Source: Hysterangium stoloniferum (lineage: Eukaryota > Basidiomycota > Agaricomycetes > Hysterangiales > Hysterangiaceae). Taken from it: DNA of 64,000 nt. How positions within the stretch are numbered: the first letter of the stretch is position 1; each line of letters starts with the position of its first letter. The DNA is taken from contig WHVD01000014.1 in assembly GCA_015178975.1 (NCBI GenBank), positions 434,001 through 498,000 on the forward strand, written 5' to 3'. The position numbers and the translations under genes are program-made. The notes beneath the pieces are model-generated. The model saw only the letters and a program-made list of their open reading frames with translations, did not search any database and was not told the DNA's origin. Shown here in pieces: positions 25,320-35,733 of the stretch.

Positions 25320-28300
25320 AATACAGTGGGATGAAGGAAGTAACAGGGCAAGGAAAAAGGTAGACGCACAACCTGGGGAGGCCGATCAGAGGAGAATGAA
25401 GGGAGAAGGAAAGGGTAAACGCACATCCTGAAGGAAATAGAGAGGAGGCCAATTGGGTGAGGATGAAGTGAGAAGGAAACAGTGTACGCACATCCTGGAG
25501 AAAAAGACGAGGATGTTGATCAGAAGAGGATGAAGAGAGATGGAAACAGTACACGTACAGCCTAGAGGAAAGAGAGACCAGGCCGATGAGAGGTAGATAA
25601 AGAGAGAAGGAAAGGGCCCACACACCGACTGAAGGATAGAGCAATGAGGCCAATCAGAGGAGGATGAAGAGAGAGGCAGAGAGTAAACGCACCGACTGGA
25701 GGAAAGAGAGAGTTGGCAGATCAGAGGGGGATGAAGAGAGAAGGAAAGGGTACACGCACCAACTGGTGGAAAGAGAGAGCAGGCCAATCAGAGGAGGATG
25801 AAGAGAGAAGGAAAGGGCCCACGCACCGGCTGAAGAAACAAGAGAGGAAGCCAATCAGAGGAGGACGAAGAAAGAAGGAAATGGCAAACGCACATGCTAG
25901 AGGAAAGAGAACACAGGCCAATCAGAGGAGGACGAAGAGAGAAGGAAAGGATACATATACATGCTGGAGGAAAGAATGAGGAACGATCAGAGGAGGATGA
26001 AAAGGGAAGGAAAGTGTAAACGGACTTGCTGGAGGAAAGAGAGAGGAGGACGATCAGAAGAGGATGAAGAGAGAAGGAAATGGTGCAGGCACCTCCTGGA
26101 GGAAAGAGAGAGGAGGGCAATGAGAAGAGGGCAAAGAGAGAAGGAAAGGGTACACGCACCAACTGGAGGAAAGGGAGAGGATGTCAATCAGAGGAGGACG
26201 AAGAGAGATGGAAATGGTACACGCACACTCTGGAGGAAAGAGCAAGGGGGCTGATGAGAAGAGGACAAGGAGGGAAGGAAAGGGTACACTCACTTGCTGG
26301 AGGAAAGACAGAGGAGGCCAATCAGAGGAGGTAGAAGAGAGAAGGAAAGGGTACACGCACTAACTGGAGGAAAGGGAAATGATGTCGATCAGAGGAGGAC
26401 GAAGAGAGACGGAAATGGTACACCCACCATCTGGAGGAAAGAGAGAGTATGATCAGAGGAAGATAAAGAGAGAAGGAAAGGGGAAACGCACTTGCTGGAG
26501 GAAAGACAGAGGAGGCCAATCAGAGGAGGTAGAAGAGAGAAGGAAAGGGTACACGCACTAACTGGAGGAAAGACAGAGGAGGCCAATCAGAGGAGGAAGA
26601 AGAGAGAAGGAAAGGGTACACGCACTAACTGGACAAACTGGAGGAAAAACAGAGGAGGCCAATCAGAGGAGGAAGAAGAGAGAAGGAAAGGGTAGACGCA
26701 CAAACTGGAGGAAAGAGAGGGGAGGCCGGTCAGAGTGGGACAAAAAGAGAAAGAAAGGGTACACGCACCAACTGGCAGCAAGAGAGAGGAGTGTGATCAA
26801 AGGAGGATGAAGAGGGAAGGAAAGGGTAAACACACATCACGTTGTACTGACTGGAAGAAACAGCGAGGAGGCCAATAAGAGAAGGACAAAGGAAAGGAAA
26901 GGGTACACGCACAAACTGGAGATCAGAGAAGGAAGATGAGAGAAGGCAAGCATACAGGCGCTTGCTAGAGGAAAGAGAGAGGAGGCCAATCAGAGAAGGA
27001 AGATGAGAGAAGGCAAGGGTACACGCACTTGCTGGAGGAAATAGAGAGGAGGCTGATCAGGGGAGGACGAAGAGACAGGGAAAGGTACACGGACTCGCTG
27101 GAGGACAGAGAGAAGAGGATGATCAGAGGAGGACAAAAAGAGAAGGAAACGGTACGGTACACGCACATACTGGAGGAAAGAGAGAGCAGGACGATGAGGA
27201 CAGAGAGAGAAGGAAACGGTACACGCACCAACTGGAAGCAAGAGAGGAGGCCAATCAGAGGTGAATGAAGAGGGGGGGAAATGGTACATGCACATCCTGG
27301 AGGAAAGAGAGAGGAGGACGATCAGAACAGGACCAAGATAGACGTAAATGGTAAATGTACTTCCTGAAGGAAAGACAGAGGAGGCCAATCAGAGGAGGTC
27401 GAAGAGACACGGAAAGGGTACACACACCTCCTGGAGGAACAAGAGGGAGGCCGATCAGAGCGGGATGAAAGGAGAAGGAAAGGGTACACACACCAACTGG
27501 TGGCAAGAAACAGGAGGACGATCAGGGAATGACAAAGGAAGAAGGAGAGGGTAGATATACCTCCTGGCGGAAAGAGAGACAAGGCCAGTCAGGGAGGGAA
27601 GAGGGGGGGGAATGGTACACACACTGGCTGGAGGAAAGAGAGAGAAGGCTAGTTAGGGAAGGGGGGGGGGGGGGGGGGGGGGGGGGATGGTACACGCACT
27701 GACTGGAGGAAAGGCAGAGGAGGCCGATTAGAGGGGGAGGAAGAGAGAAGGAAATGGGTAAACACATCCAGGAGGATGAAGAGAGATGGACAGGGTACAC
27801 GCACAGGCTAGAGGAAAGTGAACGGAAGATGATGGGAAGAGGAAGAGACAAGGACAAGGCATACACACATCCTGGAGGGGAAACAGAAATGGGGCCAATC
27901 AGAGGAGGAGGAAGACAGAAGGAAAGGCTAACTTGGACATCCTGGAGGAAAGAGGGGAGGCCAATCAGAGGGGCATGATGAGACAAGGAAAGGGTACACG
28001 CACATCCTGAAGGGGACAGTGAAGAGACCAATCAGAAGAGGACGAAGAGAGCAAGAAAGGGTATACGCACTGACTGCAGGAAAGACAGAGTTGGACAATC
28101 AGCGGACAAAGACAAAAAAGGGTGCACGCACACCCTGGAGGAAAGAGAGAGGAAGCCCATCAGAGGAGGAAGAAGAGTGGAGGAACTGGAATACGCACAT
28201 CCTAGAGGAAAGAGATGGGGCGCAATCAGAGGAAGAGGAAGAGAGAAGGAAATGGTACACGCACACCCTGGAGGAAAGAGACAGGATGCAATCAGAGGAG

Positions 28301-28590
28301 GATGAAGAGACAAGGAAATGGCACACGCACCAACTGGAAGGAAAAAAAATGGAGGCTGATCAGAGGAGGACGGAGAGAGAAGGACAGTGTACGCGCACCA
28401 ACTGGAGGAAAGAGAGGGAGCCAATCAGGGGAGGAAGAAGAGACAAGGAAGGGATACGCGCACACTCTGGAGGGGAAACAGAGAGGAAGCCAATCGGAGG
28501 AGGAGGAAGAGAGACAGAAAGGGTACACGCACCGACTGGGGGAAAGAGAGGAGGCCGATCAGAGCAGTGCAAGAGGATCCAGGAAACAAG
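25320..28590. repeat. Purine-rich minisatellite, ~67 bp period, about 48 units
   Basis: Degenerate tandem units of the form CCAATCAGAGGAGGATGAAGAG...GGTACACGCACC...GGAGGAAAGAGAG. Successive AGAGGAGG words at 25790, 25857, 25924, 25989, 26056, 26123, 26190 and 26257 give spacings of 67, 67, 65, 67, 67, 67 and 67. The plus strand is overwhelmingly A and G, the minus strand C and T. Overlapping long open frames occur on both strands merely because the unit has few stops; I do not regard them as genes. Units differ by point changes and small indels, so the array is not freshly homogenised. Confidence 0.93.
27661..27686 (+). repeat. Run of 26 consecutive G
   Basis: An uninterrupted G homopolymer lies inside a minisatellite unit, with a shorter GGGGGGGG run about 60 bases before it. 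It could form a G-quadruplex or slip during replication; the length may also be inexact in an assembly. Confidence 0.85.
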
Positions 28591-28600
28591 GACTCACATC

Positions 28601-29211
28601 CTAAAATTCAATTAGCAAAAGGAGTTCAATGTCTTCATACTTATTTGTGCCACAGACCATCCTCATATCTATCAAGTGTTGTAACTGGCCCAGGACATTT
28701 TGTAGTTGTGGTATTTCGCCTCTATTGTCATTGAACTTAATAATCCGCATTAATGACTGCCTCAATAGTTCAGGTTGCCGCATACCTTCATCAAAGCCCA
28801 CCCTGCATGACACATACACCGTAGGACATCTGCATACGCCCCACATTTCTGCCGTAATGCCTTTGATGGGGTAGGTAATTGAATATTTCCCAACTCCAGC
28901 CAATTTTCCTCTGCGTCCTTGACGGCCAAATACAAGTGATGCGCCCAATAATGCTGGGCATACTCGATGCCGTTTGCTTGTGGACTAGACTTGGTTCCTT
29001 CGATCCCAATTGCCGCTGTCAGCTCACCTTCACCTTCAGTGGTGGTTGATTCGTCCTCAGCAGCGACATTGGGAGTTAAGCCGGGTGAATCGGAATTGGA
29101 AGACAGAGGAACAATGGAATCGTTGGAGGGTAACGTAGTAGCACAGTGGTGATTGAAAGTCTCAGGCATTGCGATGGACGTGGATGTTGGATATTGATTG
29201 CGATGGTGCAA
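28601..29211 (-). pseudogene. Unidentified coding-like fragment
   Basis: Two overlapping minus-strand frames (28762-29211 and 28601-28948) look coding in composition: an acidic Ser/Thr-rich N-terminus and then EYAQHYWAHHLYLAVKDAEE and LRQKCGAYADVLRCMCHAGW. I do not recognise a family. The two frames may be one gene with a frameshift near 28800. It lies within the proposed inversion, next to the minisatellite, and might be transposon cargo. Confidence 0.3.
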
Positions 29212-29217
29212 TGGTGA

Positions 29218-29410
29218 CAGCCTACTCTTCTACGAAAAAGCCCACCTCTTCTACAAAAGGGCTAACCTTCCCACGAAACAGGCCGACCCTTCTAAAAAGG
29301 GCAGCTCTTCTACGAAAAGGGCCAACCTTTCTACAAAAAAGGCCAACTCTTCGGCAGCTCTTCTACGAAAAGGTACTCTACCAAAACCGGGCGGACCTTT
29401 CTATGAAATA
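29218..29410 (+). repeat. Short imperfect tandem repeat (~26 bp units)
   Basis: Repeated CTCTTCTACGAAAA(A)GGGC(C)AACC-like units, about seven copies with indels, immediately left of the right inversion breakpoint. Confidence 0.75.
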
Positions 29411-29425
29411 GTGATCAGTCCGCTC

Positions 29426-29760
29426 AAAGGTGAACTACAATAAGGACACTGTCAAAGAAATTGTTAACAAGCTTCGACGAATCAAAATACAAAAAGAAAT
29501 ATGCCCCAGGTTTGCAGACAGTTCTGCATTTTGCACTCAAGGTGATCCAATTAGGTCCCAGGGATGATTCCAGTGCAGATGTGGGAACCTGGGACGAGGC
29601 GGGCCAAATAATAGAAGTTTGCAAGGATGCTACGAGTGTGGAGATTTGTCCCATTGGGCATGAAATTGTCTGAAAAGGAAAAAGAAGAATCTTCAGCAAT
29701 TGGGAGGACAATCAAAGCAGGACAAAGGGCAAGCTAACACACCTGATAACCCATCAATCT
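29426..29760 (+). pseudogene. Copia gag, C-terminal half with zinc knuckle
   Basis: Begins at AAAGGT (29426-29431) and reads YNKDTVKEIVNKLRRIK, a typical copia gag stretch, then at about 29602 a knuckle CYECGDLSHWA-stop-NC, that is CX2CX4HX4C with one of the variable positions turned into TGA. At least one frameshift or further stop lies between these parts. It continues the gag half at 23206-23769. Confidence 0.75.
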
Positions 29761-29777
29761 CAGTTTCAAGCTGAGGG

Positions 29778-31335
29778 ATGTTTACAGCAGTGGATTCAGT
29801 ATTTTTTATGGGTAAAGACACAACTCAACACAAATATTTCCTGGATTCTGCATCGTCAGGACATTATGTGCCAAATATCCAGGACTTACACAATTTTATG
29901 GCATATAATGTACCGAAGAAGATTCAAACAGAGAATGGTGGTTACATTCACACCAAGGGTGTTGGAATGTTGAAATTGAATGTGTTGAGTTTTGGACTAG
30001 AATTCATAGGTGAAATTCTGAACGTTGAATGGACACCGGAAGCCAAGGTACAATTGCTGAATCCTGCACAGCTCTTTAAGGATGGCTATCAAGTTGATCT
30101 TAACATAAATGGTTCAAGAATTGTCGATATGAAAGGATGAACTATAGGTGAAGCCGTTGAAAGTGGAAATGTGTATTTGTTCCAATTCAGGATGATTCCA
30201 GCCTCGTCATCAATATGTGGTTATACAAATTTATCAGAAGGCGAGTTACAAGAAAATTTGGACAACATACCTGTAGCGTACTCTATGAAATTGCCAAGCA
30301 ACTTGATGTTATGGCATCAGTGATTGGGCCATCTACACACAGCTGCCATCCGAAATCTGGCACAGCATTTTGCATCCAGAATTGAAATCAACAATTATGA
30401 AGAATTCGAAGCAGACTGTATTGCTTGTATCGAAGGAAAACAACATTGCACTCCATTCAAAACTGGCCAAACACGAGCGATGCGACTTGGGGAACTCCTC
30501 CACATGGATTTAGCCGGACTGATGGAGACAATAAGCTTCGATAAGAAACAATATTTCATAATAATCATTGATGATTACTCATGCGCTGTATGGATTGACA
30601 CATTAGCAATCAAATCGGAGGCTGTTCAGAAAATATGAGAATACATACAGAAACTCGAGACACAGTTTAATGCGAAGGTCCAAGGTGTAATGGCAGACAA
30701 TGGGACCGAGTTCATCAATTCAGAATTCAGGAGATATCTATCATCCAAAGCCATATCGTTGTTCACCTCAATTCCTTATACACCTCAGTAAAATGGAGTC
30801 ACAGAAAGGGGCATACACACGATTTCTGAGGGGGTTGATCAATGTTGTATTCATCAAAACTGCCCAAGTTCCTTTGGTCCATAGCTGTCAAGACAATGGT
30901 GTACCTGAAAAACCGAAGTCCAACTCAAATGAATGACGGACACATGCCAATTGAACATGTTACTGGGGAAAGGCCAGATCTATCCCATTTATGAATTTTC
31001 GGCTGTCCAGTCAGCATTGCTATTCCTAAACAAAAACAACAGAAATTGGACTCATGTTCTAGAATGGGATATATGAACCATATTCCACCAGTTACTTGGT
31101 ATGGTATCCTGGGTCTAGATGTATTGAAAAGGTGTGGGATGCAATATTCCATGAAAACAGGATGACATTGCCATCACCGGTCCTGTATGGAGATGAAGGA
31201 CTCATTATGTATTCTGCCATAGGAAGTAATCTGATGATCCAGGAGGCACTAAACATGCCAGGAGAAGAAGGAGCTGCATGGGAGAAGGTGCGACAAGTAG
31301 AATGGCAAAATATGTTGGATCACGATGTGTTTGGA
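29778..31335 (+). pseudogene. Copia protease and integrase region
   Basis: Aspartic protease active site appears as FLDSASSGHYV (DSAS in place of the usual D[ST]G[AS]). A pre-integrase zinc region follows (LGHLHTAAI... CIACIEGKQH). The integrase core has DLAG, DDYSCAVW, and ADNGTEFINSEF with the downstream TPQ-stop-NGVTERG, giving the D,D,E triad. Stops at 30138, 30321, 30637 and 30789 fall where homologues have Arg or Gln, consistent with CGA-to-TGA and CAA-to-TAA. The reading ends at VFGPP, where family-A solo LTR 31341-32803 is inserted, and resumes at 32804. Confidence 0.85.
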
Positions 31336-31340
31336 CCACC

Positions 31341-32803
31341 TGTTAGGGTACGTACATGGCGGGTTTCTGGAGAAACCTGTGGGATATCCAGTAGGACTTG
31401 GCTTCAGCTTATAGGCTGTGCCCTCGTGAGATCGTGTTGTCCAATTTCAGACAGATGGATGGGAATCCTGGGGAGTCCGGGTGGGTTTGTGGGTCGAGGG
31501 GTTGTAGGTCGGAGGTTGTGGGTCGAGAGGTTGTAAGTCGAGATAGATAAGAGAGATATGTAGATGTGCTGGAGCCCGTGGGCTCCGACTAGTGTGAGCA
31601 GTGTAATTCAAGTAGGAGTTTAGAGCGGAAAATTTATTAGATTGCTGGGGGGAATCTAAGCTGATTTTCTGACTGGATTGTATGTACAACATCTGCCAGA
31701 CTAAATAGACCGTGGAATGAATGACATACCAAATCCAGTAATAATGAAATGAAACTAGCAAAACATAAAACAAGAATAGTAAACACCAAATTTGGTGTTA
31801 GGAACGGGACAGAACAGAGCAGAGTCCAAATCATGACAAATCATAAACCATAATGGGAAACGGAGCGGGAGCGGAGTCTGAATTGTGACAGGTCATTTGA
31901 CTAAAATGGGAATGGGGCTCTGTTAGAGGGATGATGGGTTTTCCGAGTGGGGTCCAGTGACTGATGCATGGGACGAGGTTGGACATAGACAGGGACGGAG
32001 TCTGGTGGGTATTCTGGTGACTGAAACACAATGTAATGAAGTTGAACATAGACAAGTCTGATATATGGAGTCCGGCGGGAATTCTGGTAAACTGACAATT
32101 GGTGCGTATAGGGCACGGGTGTGTATAAGTTGGTGCCCGGTGTGAAGAGTGGTGGAAGTTCTAACCATTCTATATACGAAGAATATCAACCGTTGAAGTA
32201 CGATACCACGATGTATTGACTGTCTAAGTCTAATACGGACCAAACACGTATTGACTACTTAGTTCAATACGGTAGAGAGAAGTAGCTATCTAAAGTAAGG
32301 TAGATAGCTAGAACAAATAAGCAGAATCGACTGGTTAAGTGCGATTCTAGACAACTGCTCGAGTGCAAGTAGAGTAGTTAGAGAGTCGAATAATAGAGTA
32401 GCGTGGATGTAGTCCACGCGAGTTGAGATAGGGATTGAGTTTCGACTGATACAGTTCGAAACTCAGTTTGAATGAGTAGCTAAAGCCCGTCTGTGATGGT
32501 CGAGACAATACACCAATCACAACTTACAGGACACTAACAGGTGTCTGGGTAAGTCGTGGTTGCGGTGTAAAAAGTGTCTGAGTTCTAAACTATGGGTGCT
32601 AGAATACATAAGTCTGGCGTGTGTGCACCCACAAGAGTTGATGTACCGCATACATAGGTCGTCGAACTAATTATAGATATAATAAAAGAGAGAAAATAGA
32701 AATAATAAAGGAAATATAGTAAGAGCTCATCCGACTATATTTCCTGAGTGTATTTCGCCATACCTCTCACACCCGGAGTCTGGTGGGAATTCTGGTCATA
32801 ACA
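31341..32803 (+). mobile_element. Solo LTR, family A (Ty3 type), TSD CCACC
   Basis: Begins TGTTAGGGTACG and ends GGTCATAACA, flanked by CCACC at 31336-31340 and 32804-32808. It matches the LTRs of the full Ty3 element at 35180-42678. Without its own insertion (32141-32771) it is about 830 bp. Being flanked by a perfect duplication with no internal region, it is a solo LTR left by LTR-LTR recombination. Copia coding resumes directly after the second CCACC. Confidence 0.88.
32141..32771 (+). mobile_element. Solo LTR, family B, copy 1, TSD CCCGG
   Basis: 631 bp starting TGTGAAGAGTGG and ending CCTCTCACA, flanked by CCCGG at 32136-32140 and 32772-32776, inside the family-A solo LTR. Removing it and one CCCGG restores the normal LTR sequence (compare the end of the LTR at 42614-42678). 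It resembles 33388-33861 at both ends. Confidence 0.88.
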
Positions 32804-33387
32804 CCACCCGAAGAACTGCCACCCAGAACTATTTTAATACTATTTTCCGAAAAAGGAGTCCAGTGCTCTATCAAAATGTGCAAATACTCAATTCACTGCA
32901 AGGTAAAATAATTTAAGTATTTGATATTAATCAGTGGCAGCCTGAATAGACTTAGAACCCCTGAAGTCAAGAGTTTACTTGAATATATGCACCCTACTTC
33001 ACAAAGAAGGTTTTGAGAGCTGCTTTTGCAAGCTGTTCTTTTTCTATAAAAACAACTACTAAAATATGAATAACAATTCACTAATTCCGAAACTAGATTT
33101 GACTTCGATTCTAGCTAGTTTATATATATTTTATACTATTTATCAAACAGTAAAAATATTTATAAACAGGTCAAAAGATTAGATATAGAATAAAACACTA
33201 TTTGGCTAATATATGCTTTATTTACACCAACCTACAGGGTCTACTGTGATAAACTTATCAGGATCTTAATATAGTCTCAAAGATTCTGCAAGAATATTCT
33301 CAGTATTTATTTATGCCTAAAACTAGGTAAAAATTAGAAATGTATTCCTAATCTCAACAATGATAACCAAGATTGTTTATTACTTTA

Positions 33388-33861
33388 TGTGAAGAGTGGC
33401 GGAAGTTCTGACCGTTCTATATACGAAGAAATGAGTAGAAAGGAAGGATATTGACCTATTCGGTGCAATATAAGAGAAAGTAAGAGAAAGAGCACGAGAT
33501 GACGAAAGAGTCAACGAGTGCGATGGTTCGAGTGGAGGCCTCGACTATTACAGTTCGAGGCCAGAAGTGTTTAGTAGTTCAGATATTGCTACTTATGTAG
33601 TAGCTGACACGTTACCCTGATCACCGCTCGTAGTAGACCTAGTTTGTGTCTTACGAGTGGTGGTTCTTGGGTTAAAGTGTGTCTGAGTTCTAATTGGTGC
33701 TGAGTGCACCCACAAGTATACACAATGCTTCGAACTAATGAAATATGCAAGATTCGAAGAATATGAAAGATAGAAAAATATGAATAAAATATGTAAAATA
33801 TAAATAAAATAAAAGGAGTGTTTTACCACAATGAAACTGTGGTAAAAGCATACCCTTCACA
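33388..33861 (+). mobile_element. Solo LTR, family B, copy 2, TSD CTTTA
   Basis: 474 bp, starts TGTGAAGAGTGG and ends CCCTTCACA, flanked by CTTTA at 33383-33387 and 33862-33866. It shares its start and several internal blocks with 32141-32771 but is shorter, with internal deletions. Confidence 0.88.
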
Positions 33862-33874
33862 CTTTAATTGATAA

Positions 33875-34125
33875 CCAACAACTCAACTAGAGGTGGATAA
33901 GTAATAAAGGAGAGCCAGCTACTCAACTAAAAAGTGGCAAAGGGAACAGTTAATATGTTTATTTATTTATTATTGATTGATAACCAACAGCTCAACTAGA
34001 GGTGGTTAAGGGATTGGATTATGCTAACAGCTCAACTAGAGGTAGCAATGGGATTGGCTTATGTCAACAGCTCAACTAGAGGTGACTAAGTGTTTGTATG
34101 TATTTGTCCAACAGCCCAACTATAG
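33875..34125 (+). repeat. Interspersed short repeat CAACAGCTCAACTAGAGGT
   Basis: About six copies of (C)AACAGCTCAACTAGAGGT, some diverged, spaced 40-70 bp apart with variable AT-rich filler. Function unknown. Confidence 0.8.
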
Positions 34126-34539
34126 GTGGAATATAACTGCTGCTGCAGTGACACACTAATATAGCTGATAAAATGTAGTAAAGATGATATGATATGATAT
34201 ATTCAAGACTGGAGCTGAGCTCCTTATATACATTTTAGTCTGAGACATTTAGAAGATTCTAGAAGATTGAATGATATCATTCTGGGAGGAATGATGTCAT
34301 TTAGAATTTTCTAGAATTTTCTAGAGCATTGTGGAAGGTTCTATGTAACTACTTCTAAGACACTATAGAATGTTCTTGGCATAATAGAACATTCTAGAAT
34401 CTTATAGAATATTCTACAATATTCTATCTACTATTAGTACCTATTATCTACTGTTCCTTTGGAAGCCACTGGAATATTCCAGGGAGTTTCTGGTTTTTGC
34501 AGTAGAGCATACATGATGACATAATGCTCTTGTGCCTGT

Positions 34540-34670
34540 GCACATATGACACCCTTTGCATCTTGTGACTGTCACGTGTTATGACTGTCACATGCCTTTG
34601 TGACTGTCACATGCCTTTGTGACAACTGTCACCTGTTGTGATGGCTATCACTTATTGTGACAATTTTCCC
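34540..34670 (+). repeat. Short tandem repeat with GTGACTGTCACATG words
   Basis: The word GTGACTGTCACATGCCTTT occurs tandemly, followed by diverged versions containing GTGAC and GTCAC, so small inverted motifs recur. It lies within the AT-rich insertion. Confidence 0.75.
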
Positions 34671-35179
34671 GCACCTGTGTAATAAGTGCCAGGTGGCCGA
34701 TTTTTATATTATTATATAATTATTATGTTTACTTTTGGTTAATTATAAATATAATAATATTTTATTATACTTAATTTATAAATATATATTTTGCCTTGAT
34801 TATGCATGATTATTTCACATTGTATTTTGTCATTATCAGAGTTTGAAATGTCATGTGAATATCACGTGATCTCTCGTGCATTGTGAATAAGTGCTGAGTC
34901 GCCTGGTATATGACATGTTAATAAAAAAAGAATAAAAGATAGAAATTTCATAGCTCTCTCAATTTATTAGATAAAAATACAAAATAAATTGTATAATTTC
35001 AAGATAAATCAAGACAATATTGTACAGTTTTATTGTCACAATATAATTACATTTAAATCTTCTTTTTCGCAATTCGTTAGGGGAGATTGGTTAAAAAATG
35101 GAAAAAACCTAAAAATACATAACAGTATAACGAATTAAGCCATATGTCAATTCAATGTAAAGTCGGCATACTTACATGG

Positions 35180-35715
35180 TGTTAAGGATATGTACGTAGC
35201 AGGTTTCCAGAGAAACCCGCAGGGAATCTGGTAGGACTTGGCTTCAGCTTATAGGCTGTGCCCTCGTGAGATCGTGTTGTCCAATTTCAAACAGCAGACA
35301 GGAAACCCAGGGAGTCCAGGCGGAGTTTGTGGGTCGAGGGGTCGTAGGTCAGAGGTCGTGGGTCGAGAGGTCAGGAAGTTGAGATAATTAAGTCATCAGA
35401 AAATCGGCTTAGATTCCCCCCAGTAATCTAATACATTTTCCGCTCTAAAACCCTACTTGATTCACACTGCTCACACTAGTTGGAGCCCACAGGCTCTGGC
35501 ATATCTATCTCTCTCACCAGTCTCGACTCATGACCCACGACCTCCGACTTACGACTTACGACCCACGACCCCCACCCGGACTCCCCGGGATTCCCATCCA
35601 CCTGTCTGAAATTGGACGATACGATCTAGCAAGGGCACAGCCTATAAGCTGAAGCCAAGTCCTACTGGATATTCCGTGGGTTTCTCTGGAGACCCACCCT
35701 GTACGTATCCTAACA
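35180..35715. repeat. Back-to-back truncated LTR starts (foldback), left end of the Ty3 element
   Basis: 35180-35387 reads as the first ~208 bp of a family-A LTR on the plus strand (TGTTAAGGATATG...). 35388-35715 reads as the first ~330 bp on the minus strand, starting TGTTAGGATACG at 35715 directly after the pol end. The ~200 bp arms can pair. The 3' part of the LTR is missing. Confidence 0.85.
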
Positions 35716-35733
35716 GAAAGTCAGTAACAATTT

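Larger units (their letters stand above)
32809..35179 (+). other. AT-rich insertion of unknown type within the copia RT
   Basis: Copia RT reading fades by about 32890 and reappears at about 35130 (QFNVKSAYLHG, finishing after the Ty3 insertion). The roughly 2.2 kb between is strongly AT-rich, has no open frame worth calling, and contains the family-B solo LTR 33388-33861, copies of CAACAGCTCAACTAGAGGT, and short GTGACTGTCACATGCC repeats. The ends of the insertion could not be fixed, so its class is unknown. Confidence 0.55.

Noticed and set aside
25315..28615. Many overlapping open frames of 60-200 codons on both strands that look like Arg/Glu-rich or Ser/Leu-rich proteins
   Set aside because: They are translations of the purine-rich minisatellite; the unit has few stops so every frame stays open. 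No start context, introns or domains.
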